The notes under the pieces were generated by a model that was not told where the DNA came from, made no database searches, and saw nothing but the letters and a program-made list of their open reading frames with translations. Shown here piece by piece: positions 45,671 to 53,329 of a DNA stretch of 64,000 nucleotides (position 1 is its first letter; every line of letters begins with the position of its first letter). Source of the stretch: Curtobacterium oceanosedimentum (GTDB taxonomy: Bacteria > Actinomycetota > Actinomycetes > Actinomycetales > Microbacteriaceae); NCBI RefSeq assembly GCF_020297365.1, contig NZ_JAIXIG010000016.1, forward strand, positions 1 to 64,000, written 5' to 3'. The translations under genes and the position numbers were made by a program.

Positions 45671-46525
45671 GTGAGCAGTCGCAAGGCATGGAACGCCGAC
45701 CCCGAACCGCTGCTCCGCGTCGGACCGGGGTTCCGCCTGGACCAGGTCGACCCCGGCGCCACGCCGGGGTTCCCCGGTCGCAAGATCGACGGGCTCGAGG
45801 CGCTCGCCGCGGGCGCCTCGCGCCTCGCCGCCCTGCAGGAGCGGCTGTACGCGGCGTCGACCGCGGGGGACGAGCGCCGGGTGCTGCTCGTCCTGCAGGC
45901 GATGGACACGGCCGGCAAGGGCGGCATCGTCTCGCACGTCGTCGGCGCGGTCGACCCGAACGGCGTGCACTACGCGGGGTTCGGGGTGCCCACCGCCGAG
46001 GAGCTCGAGCACGACTTCCTCTGGCGCATCGAACGGCAGCTCCCCGCGGCGGGACAGCTCGGCGTGTTCGACCGGTCCCACTACGAGGACGTGCTCGCAG
46101 GACGCGTCCGCGCCCTCGCCGACCCGGAGGAGATCGAGCGTCGCTACGGGGCGATCACCGCGTTCGAGGACCGGCTCGCCGCCTCGGGCACGACCATCGT
46201 CAAGGTGATGCTGCACATCTCGAAGGACGAGCAGCGCGAGCGCCTGGGCGAGCGGCTCGACCGCCCCGACAAGCACTGGAAGTTCAACCGGGGCGACATC
46301 GACGACCGCCTGCTCTGGGACCGGTACCAGGAGGCGTACCAGATCGCCCTCGACCGCACCTCGACCCCGCAGGCGCCCTGGTACGTCGTGCCCGCCGACC
46401 GCAAGTGGTACGCCCGCCTGGCGGTGCAGCAGCTCCTGCTCCGCGCGCTCGAGGACATGCACCTGTCGTGGCCGCAGGCCGACTTCGACGTGGCCGAGCA
46501 GCGACAGCGGCTCGCCGCGTCCTGA
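45671..46525 (+). CDS. Polyphosphate kinase 2 (PPK2) family protein
   Basis: 284 residues from GTG 45671, chosen because CAGGAGGA lies 6 bases upstream; an ATG at 45632 is in frame but has no such site. PPK2 enzymes use polyphosphate to phosphorylate nucleoside mono- or diphosphates. Walker A is LVLQAMDTAGKGGIVSHVVG. A Walker-B-like segment, GVFDRSHYEDVLAGRV, follows, and the lid module is LGERLDRPDKHWKFNRGD. The nucleotide class used cannot be told from this. It is divergent from the esterase. Confidence 0.92.
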   Translation: MSSRKAWNADPEPLLRVGPGFRLDQVDPGATPGFPGRKIDGLEALAAGASRLAALQERLYAASTAGDERRVLLVLQAMDTAGKGGIVSHVVGAVDPNGVHYAGFGVPTAEELEHDFLWRIERQLPAAGQLGVFDRSHYEDVLAGRVRALADPEEIERRYGAITAFEDRLAASGTTIVKVMLHISKDEQRERLGERLDRPDKHWKFNRGDIDDRLLWDRYQEAYQIALDRTSTPQAPWYVVPADRKWYARLAVQQLLLRALEDMHLSWPQADFDVAEQRQRLAAS

Positions 46526-46555
46526 GCACCCGGCCTGGAGGCCCGTCCCGCGCCC

Positions 46556-46583
46556 GCCCCGCCGGCTGCGGCCGCCGCGGGGC
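46556..46583 (+). terminator. Short GC hairpin after PPK2
   Basis: GCCCCGC (46556-46562) pairs with GCGGGGC (46577-46583) around 14 bases, 30 bases past the PPK2 stop. Weak but plausible. The rest of the 262-base gap to the helicase gene holds a long untranslated leader and no ORF I would support. Confidence 0.45.
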
Positions 46584-46787
46584 TGGCATCAGGGCCGGTG
46601 CTCGCGTAGACTCCATCGGTCGGCCTTCGACGCCGTGACACTGTGATCACGGAATTCTGCTGGGTGTGTGTTGCTCGAGGGCTGGAATCACGTCGACTCG
46701 CGACGGGATGAACCCCCTCTCCGCAAGCAGCCCCCGCCGATGTCGCTGTCGGGCGCTGCGGTACGTTGCGCACCCGAGAAAGTAGCC

Positions 46788-48827
46788 ATGGCCCCGTACA
46801 ACAAGGGCGGCGCGGACAACCGCGCCTCCGACCGTGTCCGTCACCCGAACGGCACCCCTGCCGCCCGGTCCAGCAAGCACCGCGGGTTCCGCGCTGCCGA
46901 GCCGTCGCAGCCGCGCCAGAAGCAGCGCTGGGACGCCGAGGAGCGTCGCGGCCGCTCGGCCCAGGGCGAGCGTCCGGCCCGTCCGAACTGGGAGCCCCGC
47001 GACAGCGGCCAGCGGCGCCCCGAGCGCGACGACCGTGGTGGTCGCGGCTTCAACCGCGACGACCGTGCCCCGCGCCGGTTCGACCGTGACGACCGCGCGC
47101 CGCGCAGCTCCAACCGTGACGACCGCGCGCCCCGTCGTGACAACGACGACCGTCCGCGTCGGTTCGACCGTGACGACCGTGCCCCGCGTCGGTTCGACCG
47201 TGACGACCGTGCTCCGCGTCGTGACAACGACGACCGTCCGCGTCGGTTCGACCGTGACGACCGTGCCCCGCGTCGGTTCGACCGTGACGACCGTGCTCCG
47301 CGTCGTGACAACGACGACCGTCCGCGTCGGTTCGACCGAGACGACCGTGCCCCGCGTCGGTTCGACCGTGATGACCGTGCTCCGCGTCGTGACAACGACG
47401 ACCGTCCGCGTCGGTTCGACCGTGACGACCGTGCGCCGCGGCGCTCGTTCGACCGCGATGACCGCGCTCCGCGTCGCTTCGACCGTGACGACCGTGCCCC
47501 GCGTCGCTCGTTCGACCGCGACGACCGCGCCCCGCGCCGCGACCCCGAGCGCGAGGCCCGCTCCGAGCGCACGGCCTTCGTGCCCGCCGACGACGTCAAG
47601 CTCGAGAAGCTCCAGGCCGAGGCCACGATCGCGGCCGACGTCGAGGGCGTGACCTTCGGCGACCTCGGCATCGGCGGCAACATCTCCCGTGCGCTGCAGG
47701 AGCTCGGCGCCAGCAGCCCGTTCCCGATCCAGGCGGCGACGATCCCCGACGTGCTCGCGGGCAAGGACGTCCTCGGCCGCGGCCGCACCGGCTCCGGCAA
47801 GACCATCGCGTTCGGCGCACCCCTGGTCGAGAAGCTCATGGAGCACGGCGGTGGCACGAAGCGCAAGATGGGCCGCGCGCCGCGTGCGCTCATCCTCGCG
47901 CCGACCCGTGAGCTCGCGCTGCAGATCGACCGCACCGTGCAGCCCATCGCCCGCTCGGTCGGCCTGTTCACGACGCAGATCTACGGCGGCGTGCCCTACG
48001 GCCGGCAGGAGGGTGCGCTCGAGCGCGGCGTCGACATCATCGTCGGCACCCCCGGTCGGGTGCAGGACCTGATGAACAAGGGGAAGCTCGACCTCAGCGA
48101 GGTCATCATCTCCGTGCTCGACGAGGCCGACCACATGTGCGACCTCGGGTTCCTCGAGCCGGTGCAGGAGATCCTCTCCGCCACGGCCGAGGTCACGCCG
48201 CAGGGCAACCGCGCGCAGAAGCTCCTGTTCAGCGCGACGCTCGACACCCAGGTCGCGGCGCTCGTCGAGGAGTTCCTGCACGAGCCGAGCGTGCACGAGG
48301 TCGCGGGGGAGGACCAGGCGTCCTCGACCATCGACCACCGTGTGCTCGTGGTCGAGCAGCGCGAGAAGGACCGTGTCCTCGAGGAGCTGGTCGCCGGCGA
48401 CGGCAAGACCATCGTCTTCGCCCGGACCCGTGCCTACGCCGAGCGCCTGGCAGACCAGTTCGAGGACGCCGGCATCCGCGCGACCTCGCTGCACGGTGAC
48501 CTGAACCAGTCGCGCCGCACGCGCAACCTGCAGCTGCTCACCAGCGGCCGGGTGAACGTGCTCGTCGCCACCGACGTCGCCGCCCGCGGCATCCACGTCG
48601 ACGACGTCTCGCTCGTCGTGCAGGCAGACGCCCCGGACGACTACAAGGCGTACATGCACCGCTCCGGCCGCACCGGTCGTGCCGGCAAGGAGGGCACGGT
48701 CGTGACGATCGTCCCGCGCGGCCGCATCCGCAAGATCGAGGGCATCCTCGAGCGCGCGGAGATCGAGGCGGACCTGGTGCAGGCCGCACCCGGTGACGGC
48801 ATCGTGTCGGAGCTCGCCGCGCGGTAG
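46788..48827 (+). CDS. DEAD-box RNA helicase with N-terminal Arg/Asp-rich repeat domain
   Basis: 679 residues from ATG 46788. The C-terminal 430 residues are a complete DEAD-box core: Q motif (SSPFPIQAATIP), motif I (GRTGSGKTIAFG), PTRELALQI, DEAD (VLDEADHMCDLGF), SATL, and HRSGRTGRAGKEG. Residues about 88-253 are almost only Asp, Arg, Pro, Ala, Phe and Asn in units such as RRFDRDDRAPRR. This kind of tract normally lies at the C-terminus in cold-shock helicases, and here it precedes the core. It probably binds RNA. The DNA holds four in-frame 84-base repeats. Confidence 0.92.
   Translation: MAPYNKGGADNRASDRVRHPNGTPAARSSKHRGFRAAEPSQPRQKQRWDAEERRGRSAQGERPARPNWEPRDSGQRRPERDDRGGRGFNRDDRAPRRFDRDDRAPRSSNRDDRAPRRDNDDRPRRFDRDDRAPRRFDRDDRAPRRDNDDRPRRFDRDDRAPRRFDRDDRAPRRDNDDRPRRFDRDDRAPRRFDRDDRAPRRDNDDRPRRFDRDDRAPRRSFDRDDRAPRRFDRDDRAPRRSFDRDDRAPRRDPEREARSERTAFVPADDVKLEKLQAEATIAADVEGVTFGDLGIGGNISRALQELGASSPFPIQAATIPDVLAGKDVLGRGRTGSGKTIAFGAPLVEKLMEHGGGTKRKMGRAPRALILAPTRELALQIDRTVQPIARSVGLFTTQIYGGVPYGRQEGALERGVDIIVGTPGRVQDLMNKGKLDLSEVIISVLDEADHMCDLGFLEPVQEILSATAEVTPQGNRAQKLLFSATLDTQVAALVEEFLHEPSVHEVAGEDQASSTIDHRVLVVEQREKDRVLEELVAGDGKTIVFARTRAYAERLADQFEDAGIRATSLHGDLNQSRRTRNLQLLTSGRVNVLVATDVAARGIHVDDVSLVVQADAPDDYKAYMHRSGRTGRAGKEGTVVTIVPRGRIRKIEGILERAEIEADLVQAAPGDGIVSELAAR
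47119..47452 (+). repeat. 84-bp in-frame tandem repeat array within the helicase gene
   Basis: The word CGTCGTGACAACGACGAC begins at 47133, 47217, 47301 and 47385, exactly 84 bases apart each time. The repeat encodes 28 residues (…RRDNDDRPRRFDRDDRAPRR…). Copies differ by only a few synonymous or conservative changes, so length may vary by slippage without frameshift. Confidence 0.92.
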
Positions 48828-48839
48828 TCGCGACCGCAC

Positions 48840-48887
48840 GACGGACGGGAGGCCTGGTACCAGCTGGTACCGGGCCTCCCGTCCGTC
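48840..48887. terminator. Family-B palindrome, copy B3
   Basis: Arms 48840-48863 and 48864-48887 pair over 24 bases with a single U-G wobble and no spacer. The sequence (ACGGGAGGCCTGGTACCAG in the left arm) is nearly identical to B1 at 15396. It follows the helicase stop and is itself followed within 5 bases by family-A copy A3, forming a double terminator before the convergent DinB-like gene. Confidence 0.87.
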
Positions 48888-48892
48888 ACACG

Positions 48893-48943
48893 GTGAGCAG
48901 GAACGGTCGGGTGGATCGAGACGACCCGACCATCCCTGCTCAC
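48893..48943. terminator. Family-A palindrome, copy A3
   Basis: Arms GTGAGCAGGAACGGTCGGGT (48893-48912) and its partner (48924-48943) pair with one G/U wobble and a single mismatch around 11 bases. This is the only place where A and B elements stand side by side. DinB-like gene ends 23 bases further on. Confidence 0.85.
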
Positions 48944-48965
48944 GAAGCGACAGCGCGAGCGCGCG

Positions 48966-49475
48966 TCATCGGTTGAAGAACAGCAGCCCGCGCACGAAGC
49001 CGGCCTGGCCGGCGTGCTGCGTGCAGTCGTCGAGGATGCTGACGAGCCGCGCGCCCGCCGTCACGGGCGGGTCCCACGCGTCGTCGACGACGGGGTCGAG
49101 GTCCTCCGGGCCGAGCGTGCCGAGGTACGCGACCGTGCGCTCGTGCACCGCGCGCAGGTACCCGGTGAGCAGCTCGGCCGACGCGCGCACCCGGCCGACG
49201 TCCTCACGGGACATGCCGTACCCGAGCGCCTCGGCCGGGAACGGCAGGCCGAACCGGTCGTACCAGCCGTCGGCGGTCCACACCTGCTCGGACCCGGCGA
49301 GGTCCGCGATCTGGGCGTCCTGCCCGCGGGCGATGTGCCACGCGAGCCAGGCCAGCGTGTTCGCCCCGGTGGCCGGTCGTGCCGCGAGCTGGTCCTCGGA
49401 CAGGCCGTCGACGGCCCGCTCGACCGTCTCGGGGATGCGGGAGAACGCTTCGGTGAGGAGTTCTGAGGGGGTCAT
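48966..49475 (-). CDS. DinB/DUF664 family protein
   Basis: 169 residues from ATG 49475. A four-helix bundle protein of the DinB/YfiT superfamily, whose members often act as metal-dependent thiol (mycothiol) transferases in actinobacteria. The usual metal ligands appear as His in LAWLAWHIARGQDAQ and in the late DDCTQHAGQAGFVRG. No substrate is known. It lies downstream of a MarR gene on the same strand with 36 bases between, so the two may be one transcript, under MarR control. Confidence 0.82.
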   Translation of the reverse strand: MTPSELLTEAFSRIPETVERAVDGLSEDQLAARPATGANTLAWLAWHIARGQDAQIADLAGSEQVWTADGWYDRFGLPFPAEALGYGMSREDVGRVRASAELLTGYLRAVHERTVAYLGTLGPEDLDPVVDDAWDPPVTAGARLVSILDDCTQHAGQAGFVRGLLFFNR

Positions 49476-49511
49476 GGCGCTCACGCTACGCGCGGGCCAC
49501 GACACCCGTCG

Positions 49512-50063
49512 TCACCCGGTGACGCTGCTGTGGTGCCGGTCCAGGGCGTCGCCGAACCCCTCGAACGCGGCTGCGACGACGGCTCGGTCCGCCGGCGCGA
49601 CGACCTGCCGGAAGGCGTCCGCGTAGACCTGGCCGATCTCCCGGGCGACCGCGCTGCCCGACGGCGTGAGGTGCAGGAGCACGCTCCGCCGGTCGTCGGG
49701 GTTCGGGCGGCGTTCGAGGTGCCCGTGCCGCTCGAGTCGGTCGATCAGCGACGTCATCGCGCCCGTGGTGAGCTCGAGGTACTCGCCGGCCTGCTTCGGG
49801 GTCACCCCGGCACCACCGGTGGAGTGGAGGAGGAACACGAACCGGGTGTCGGTGGCGTGCAACCCGCGGGTGGCGCTCTCGTGCTGCAGGACCCGGGCGT
49901 GCTGCATCTGCAGCACCCGGAACGCGGTGAGCAGTCGGGGCAGGTCGCCCTCGGGGTCCGGGACGTCGGGCGACACCGGTGCCGGGGGTGTGCCGGTGTC
50001 CAGCCGAGCGGGCGGGACGGCGGGCCCGTGCTCGGGCAGGACGACCTGGTCGGTGTCCGTCAT
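49512..50063 (-). CDS. MarR family transcriptional regulator
   Basis: 183 residues from ATG 50063. The first 40 residues are a disordered Pro-rich extension. The winged helix follows: VLQMQHARVLQHESATRGLH, GVTPKQAGEYLELTTGAMTS, LIDRLERHGHLERRPNPDDR. A 21-base operator-like palindrome lies 43 bases upstream. The gene is divergent from the TasA-like/SipW-type secretion genes, so it is the prime candidate for their regulator. The DinB-like gene follows on its own strand. Confidence 0.9.
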   Translation of the reverse strand: MTDTDQVVLPEHGPAVPPARLDTGTPPAPVSPDVPDPEGDLPRLLTAFRVLQMQHARVLQHESATRGLHATDTRFVFLLHSTGGAGVTPKQAGEYLELTTGAMTSLIDRLERHGHLERRPNPDDRRSVLLHLTPSGSAVAREIGQVYADAFRQVVAPADRAVVAAAFEGFGDALDRHHSSVTG

Positions 50064-50105
50064 GGGTGCTCATCTCGCTGTGGGGGTGGGAACTTCAGTC
50101 AACAA

Positions 50106-50126
50106 GTATCTTAATGATTGAGATAC
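50106..50126. promoter_or_regulatory. MarR-type palindromic operator in the divergent gap
   Basis: GTATCTTAA and TTGAGATAC flank TGA, giving a 21-base inverted repeat with a single mismatched pair. It is strikingly AT-rich for this genome. Position between the marR gene and the TasA-like gene suits control of either or both. Confidence 0.75.
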
Positions 50127-50152
50127 CCCCAACACGGGGGGTGTCCTCGATC

Positions 50153-50181
50153 TTGTGGGTCACTCGACGGCGAAGTAGCTT
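50153..50181 (+). promoter_or_regulatory. Candidate promoter of the TasA-like/SipW operon
   Basis: TTGTGG (50153-50158) and TAGCTT (50176-50181) are separated by exactly 17 bases. Start would be near 50188, giving an 84-base leader for the TasA-like gene. The palindrome lies upstream of this promoter, so activation or looping are both possible. Confidence 0.5.
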
Positions 50182-50271
50182 GATCGTCGTACCACCTCGG
50201 CACGTAGCGCGACCAACCATCGCGGGCCCGGCCGGACCACCGATCAGATCTCTTCCTCACGGAGTACACCC

Positions 50272-50871
50272 ATGTCTCGTGTCACCCCTCGTGCTGCCCG
50301 TCTCGCTGCCTGGATCGCCATCCCCGCCGCGCTCGTCGCCTCCGGAGCCGTCGTCTCGACGGCCTCGTACTCGGCCTTCTCCGCCACCACCGTCAACCCC
50401 ACGAGCAACTGGACCGCCGGCAGCGTCGCCCTGTCCGACGACGACAACAACACCGCGCTGTTCACCGCGACCGGCCTGAAGCCCGGCTCGACCGGCTCGA
50501 ACTGCATCACCGTGACGTCGACCGGCTCGCTGCCCTCCACCGTCAAGCTGTACGGCACCAACGCGTCGACCACCAAGGACCTCGCCGCCAACGTCACCCT
50601 CACCGTCGAGCAGGGCACCGGCGGCGGCTTCGGCACCTGCGCCGGCTTCACCCCCGCCGCCAGCAGCGGCACGCTCTACAGCGGCACCGTCGCCGGCTTC
50701 GGCTCGGCCTCCACCGACTTCGCCTCCGGCGTCGGCACGTGGGCCCCGACCGGTTCCGCCTCCGAGTCGCGCGTCTACCGCGTGACCTACACCGTCCCGA
50801 GCACCGCCCCGAACACGGTGCAGGGCGGCACCGCATCCCTCGGCCTCACCTGGGAGGCCCAGAACAGCTGA
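50272..50871 (+). CDS. TasA/camelysin-like secreted protein with SipW-type signal peptide
   Basis: 199 residues from ATG 50272. The N-terminus has basic residues, a hydrophobic core (AAWIAIPAALVASGAVVSTA) and an Ala/Ser/Tyr cleavage zone (SYSAFSATT), the pattern of SipW-cognate signal peptides. Following Asn/Thr-rich beta strands (NWTAGSVALSDDDNNTALFT, CITVTSTGSLPSTVKLYG) resemble TasA-type fibre or camelysin proteins. Two cysteines may form a disulfide. A SipW-type signal peptidase gene follows 66 bases downstream. A surface fibre or matrix component is my best guess. Confidence 0.82.
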   Translation: MSRVTPRAARLAAWIAIPAALVASGAVVSTASYSAFSATTVNPTSNWTAGSVALSDDDNNTALFTATGLKPGSTGSNCITVTSTGSLPSTVKLYGTNASTTKDLAANVTLTVEQGTGGGFGTCAGFTPAASSGTLYSGTVAGFGSASTDFASGVGTWAPTGSASESRVYRVTYTVPSTAPNTVQGGTASLGLTWEAQNS

Positions 50872-50878
50872 TCCGGGC

Positions 50879-50897
50879 ACGGGACGACCCGTCCCGT
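50879..50897 (+). other. Intercistronic hairpin between TasA-like and SipW-type genes
   Basis: ACGGGACG (50879-50886) and CGTCCCGT (50890-50897) form a perfect 8-base stem with a 3-base loop, 7 bases after the first stop. It may partly stop transcription or protect the first message, so that more substrate than peptidase is made. Confidence 0.6.
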
Positions 50898-50937
50898 CCG
50901 GTCCCGATCCGCAACGCGCCCCTGGTCGAAGGCAGTC

Positions 50938-52104
50938 ATGAGCAGCTTCGCAGTGCACGGTGGTCCCACACCGCACGCCGCGGTCCGTGACGCCGTCGAC
51001 TGGGGGCGCGTCGTCGTCGCCACGCTCGCCCGGGGCGTCGTGGCGACGCTGCTCGGCCTCGCACTGTGGGCGGCGGCACCCGCGGTGATCGGCTGGCAGC
51101 CCACCACCGTGATGACCGGGTCGATGGAGCCGAGGATCACCCCCGGCGACGTGGTCGTCTCACGTCCGGTGGGCTCGGGCGAGATCACCACGGGCAAGAT
51201 CCTGCTCGCCGACGACCCGGACCAGCCGGGGCACCTGCGCATGCACCGGTACGTGGACGACGGCCCCGGCGGCACCCTGATGACCAAGGGCGACGCCAAT
51301 CCGCAGCAGGACTCCACCCCGCTCGAGCGCTCGGCGGTGCACGGGATCGGCTTCCTGCGCATCCCGTTCGTCGGGACGCCGGTGGTCTGGATCCGCCAGG
51401 GGCAGTGGGCGCCGCTCGTCGCGCTCGCCCTCGGCCTGACGGCCGTCCTCGCGCTCTGCACGATCGACGGGTCGCTCCGGCGGCTCGTGGACACCGAGAC
51501 CGACGGCACCGACGACGACGCCGGTGCCGGTCCGGCCGGTGGTGCGGACGACGGCCAGGAGGCGCCGCCCACCCCCGCCACGGAGCGCACCTCGTCCGTC
51601 CCCACGGCCCTCACCCGGCGCGGGCTCCGTCGGCGTGCGCGTCGCGTCCGCCGACTGCGCCGCGTCGGCGGGGGCGCCGCGGTGCTCGTCCTCGCCGCGG
51701 CGGCCGGCGTCCTGCTGCCCGGGCAGGCCGACGCGGCACCGTGGTCACGCACCACGGTCGCACGGCCCTCGACCCTCACCGCCGGCACCGCGACGGGCGT
51801 CCCCACCCTGACGTGCACGCAGGCCGGCACGAACACGGTCACGATCGCCTGGACCTACGACAACGTGACCGTCCCAGCGTCGTTCGACCTGATGAACGGC
51901 ACGACGCAGGTGGCGACGACGACGACCCCCGGAGCCCGCTCCATGGTCTACGGCGGCGCCGGGCTCCTGAACCTCGGGACGACCTACACGCTGAACCTCC
52001 GCACGAACCTCGGCAACACCTGGACCGCCACGAGCACGCCGACGGTCAAGATCCGGGTCACCTCGGTGCTGGGCCTGGCCTCGGCGAGCTGTGTGACCGC
52101 CTGA
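50938..52104 (+). CDS. SipW-type signal peptidase fused to a signal-like segment and an exported domain
   Basis: 388 residues from ATG 50938. Residues 1-175 form a SipW/ER-type signal peptidase: TM1 (about 30-52), nucleophile Ser62 in TGSMEP, His103 in RMHRY as base instead of Lys, and Asp119 in TKGDAN, then TM2 (about 157-174). Residues 175-226 are an acidic linker. Residues 227-268 look like a complete signal peptide: nine arginines, a hydrophobic core and an AxA-like site before APWS. Residues 269-388 are a Thr-rich beta domain with Cys293 and Cys385. A peptidase fused to a possible substrate is not something I have seen described. Confidence 0.85.
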   Translation: MSSFAVHGGPTPHAAVRDAVDWGRVVVATLARGVVATLLGLALWAAAPAVIGWQPTTVMTGSMEPRITPGDVVVSRPVGSGEITTGKILLADDPDQPGHLRMHRYVDDGPGGTLMTKGDANPQQDSTPLERSAVHGIGFLRIPFVGTPVVWIRQGQWAPLVALALGLTAVLALCTIDGSLRRLVDTETDGTDDDAGAGPAGGADDGQEAPPTPATERTSSVPTALTRRGLRRRARRVRRLRRVGGGAAVLVLAAAAGVLLPGQADAAPWSRTTVARPSTLTAGTATGVPTLTCTQAGTNTVTIAWTYDNVTVPASFDLMNGTTQVATTTTPGARSMVYGGAGLLNLGTTYTLNLRTNLGNTWTATSTPTVKIRVTSVLGLASASCVTA

Positions 52105-52165
52105 GTCCTCCACAGGCGGCCGCGGGGTGTCCGGGGATGTCCGCGGCCGCCGTTACCGTTGCCGC

Positions 52166-53329
52166 ATGCGCATCCTGCACACCGGCGACTGGCACCTCGG
52201 CCGCACGCTGCTCGGTGCGGACCTCCTCGAGCACCAGGCGGCGTTCCTGGACTGGCTCGTCGACCTCGTGCGCGACCGTGGCGTCGACCTGGTCGTCGTC
52301 GCGGGCGACGTGTACGACCGGGCGATCCCGCCGGTCGACGCCGTCCGGATGCTGTCCCTCGTGCTCGAACGGCTCGCCGAGACCACCACGGTCGTGCTCA
52401 CGCCCGGCAACCACGACTCGGCGGCACGGCTCGGCTTCGGTGCCGGGGTGATGGGCCGTCGTGTGCGCATCCTCACGGAACCGCTGCACGTCGGCGAACC
52501 GGTGCTCGTCGACGACCCCGACGGTCCGGTCGCGGTGTACGGCATCCCGTACCTGCACCCGGACCTCACCCGGCACGCCCTCGCGGCCGTGCCGGACGAA
52601 CCCCTCGCGCGTTCCCACCACGCGGTGGTCCAGGCGGCGACCGACCGCATCCGAGCTGACCTCGACGAGCGACCCGGCACCAGGAGCATCGTCGTCGCAC
52701 ACGCCTTCGTCGGCGGCGCCGACCCGACCGACAGCGAGCAGGACATCCGCGTCGGCGGGGTCGACCGTGTGGCGGAGTCCGTCTTCGCGGGCTTCGACTA
52801 CGTCGCGCTCGGGCACCTGCACGGGCCGCAGCGCGTCGGCACCGACGACCGCGTGCGCTACGCGGGGTCGCCGCTCGCGTTCTCGTTCGGGGAACGCCAC
52901 CAGCGCAAGTCCGTGACCCTCGTCGACCTCGACGCCGCCGGCACGGTCGCCGTCGAACTCGTGCCCGCACCGGTGCCGCGCCGCCTCGTCGACGTCCGCG
53001 GCAGCATCGACGACGTCGAGTCGGGGGCGTTCCGCGCCGATGCCGACGCGTGGGTGCGGGTCGCGGTGACCGACACCGTGCACCCCGAGCGCATGTACGC
53101 CCGCGTGAAGGACCACTTCCCGCACGCCCTCGCGATCACGCACGAACCCGCCGACCGACCCGCGACGACCGCGGCGCGTGCCGTGACGGCGACGTCCGAC
53201 CCGGTCGAGGTCGCGGCCGACTTCGTCGCCTTCGCCACCGGTGGCGCACCTGACGACGACGAACGGTCCGTCCTGACCGAGGCGTACGAGGCCGCTGCGC
53301 TCGCCCTGCAGCGCGACGGGGACCGCTGA
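52166..53329 (+). CDS. sbcD: Exonuclease SbcD (Mre11-like nuclease subunit)
   Basis: 387 residues from ATG 52166. SbcD is the nuclease of SbcCD, which cuts hairpins and processes DNA ends. Metallophosphoesterase motifs are clear: MRILHTGDWHLG, VVVAGDVYDRAIPP, LTPGNHDSAARL, IVVAHAFVGGA and ALGHLHGPQ. A C-terminal accessory domain follows (PVPRRLVDVRGSIDDVES). The frame is open 13 codons upstream, but those are not conserved. Its stop overlaps the sbcC start by one base (TGATG). Confidence 0.95.
   Translation: MRILHTGDWHLGRTLLGADLLEHQAAFLDWLVDLVRDRGVDLVVVAGDVYDRAIPPVDAVRMLSLVLERLAETTTVVLTPGNHDSAARLGFGAGVMGRRVRILTEPLHVGEPVLVDDPDGPVAVYGIPYLHPDLTRHALAAVPDEPLARSHHAVVQAATDRIRADLDERPGTRSIVVAHAFVGGADPTDSEQDIRVGGVDRVAESVFAGFDYVALGHLHGPQRVGTDDRVRYAGSPLAFSFGERHQRKSVTLVDLDAAGTVAVELVPAPVPRRLVDVRGSIDDVESGAFRADADAWVRVAVTDTVHPERMYARVKDHFPHALAITHEPADRPATTAARAVTATSDPVEVAADFVAFATGGAPDDDERSVLTEAYEAAALALQRDGDR

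Noticed and set aside
45632-45671. ATG start for PPK2 at 45632
   Set aside because: In frame but without a ribosome site. GTG 45671 follows a near-perfect CAGGAGGA.
46647-48839. 730-codon minus-strand frame over the helicase gene, with Thr/Val repeats
   Set aside because: The repeats (TVEPTRTVVV type) are the antisense reading of the 84-base array. The plus strand encodes a complete DEAD-box core, which settles the strand.
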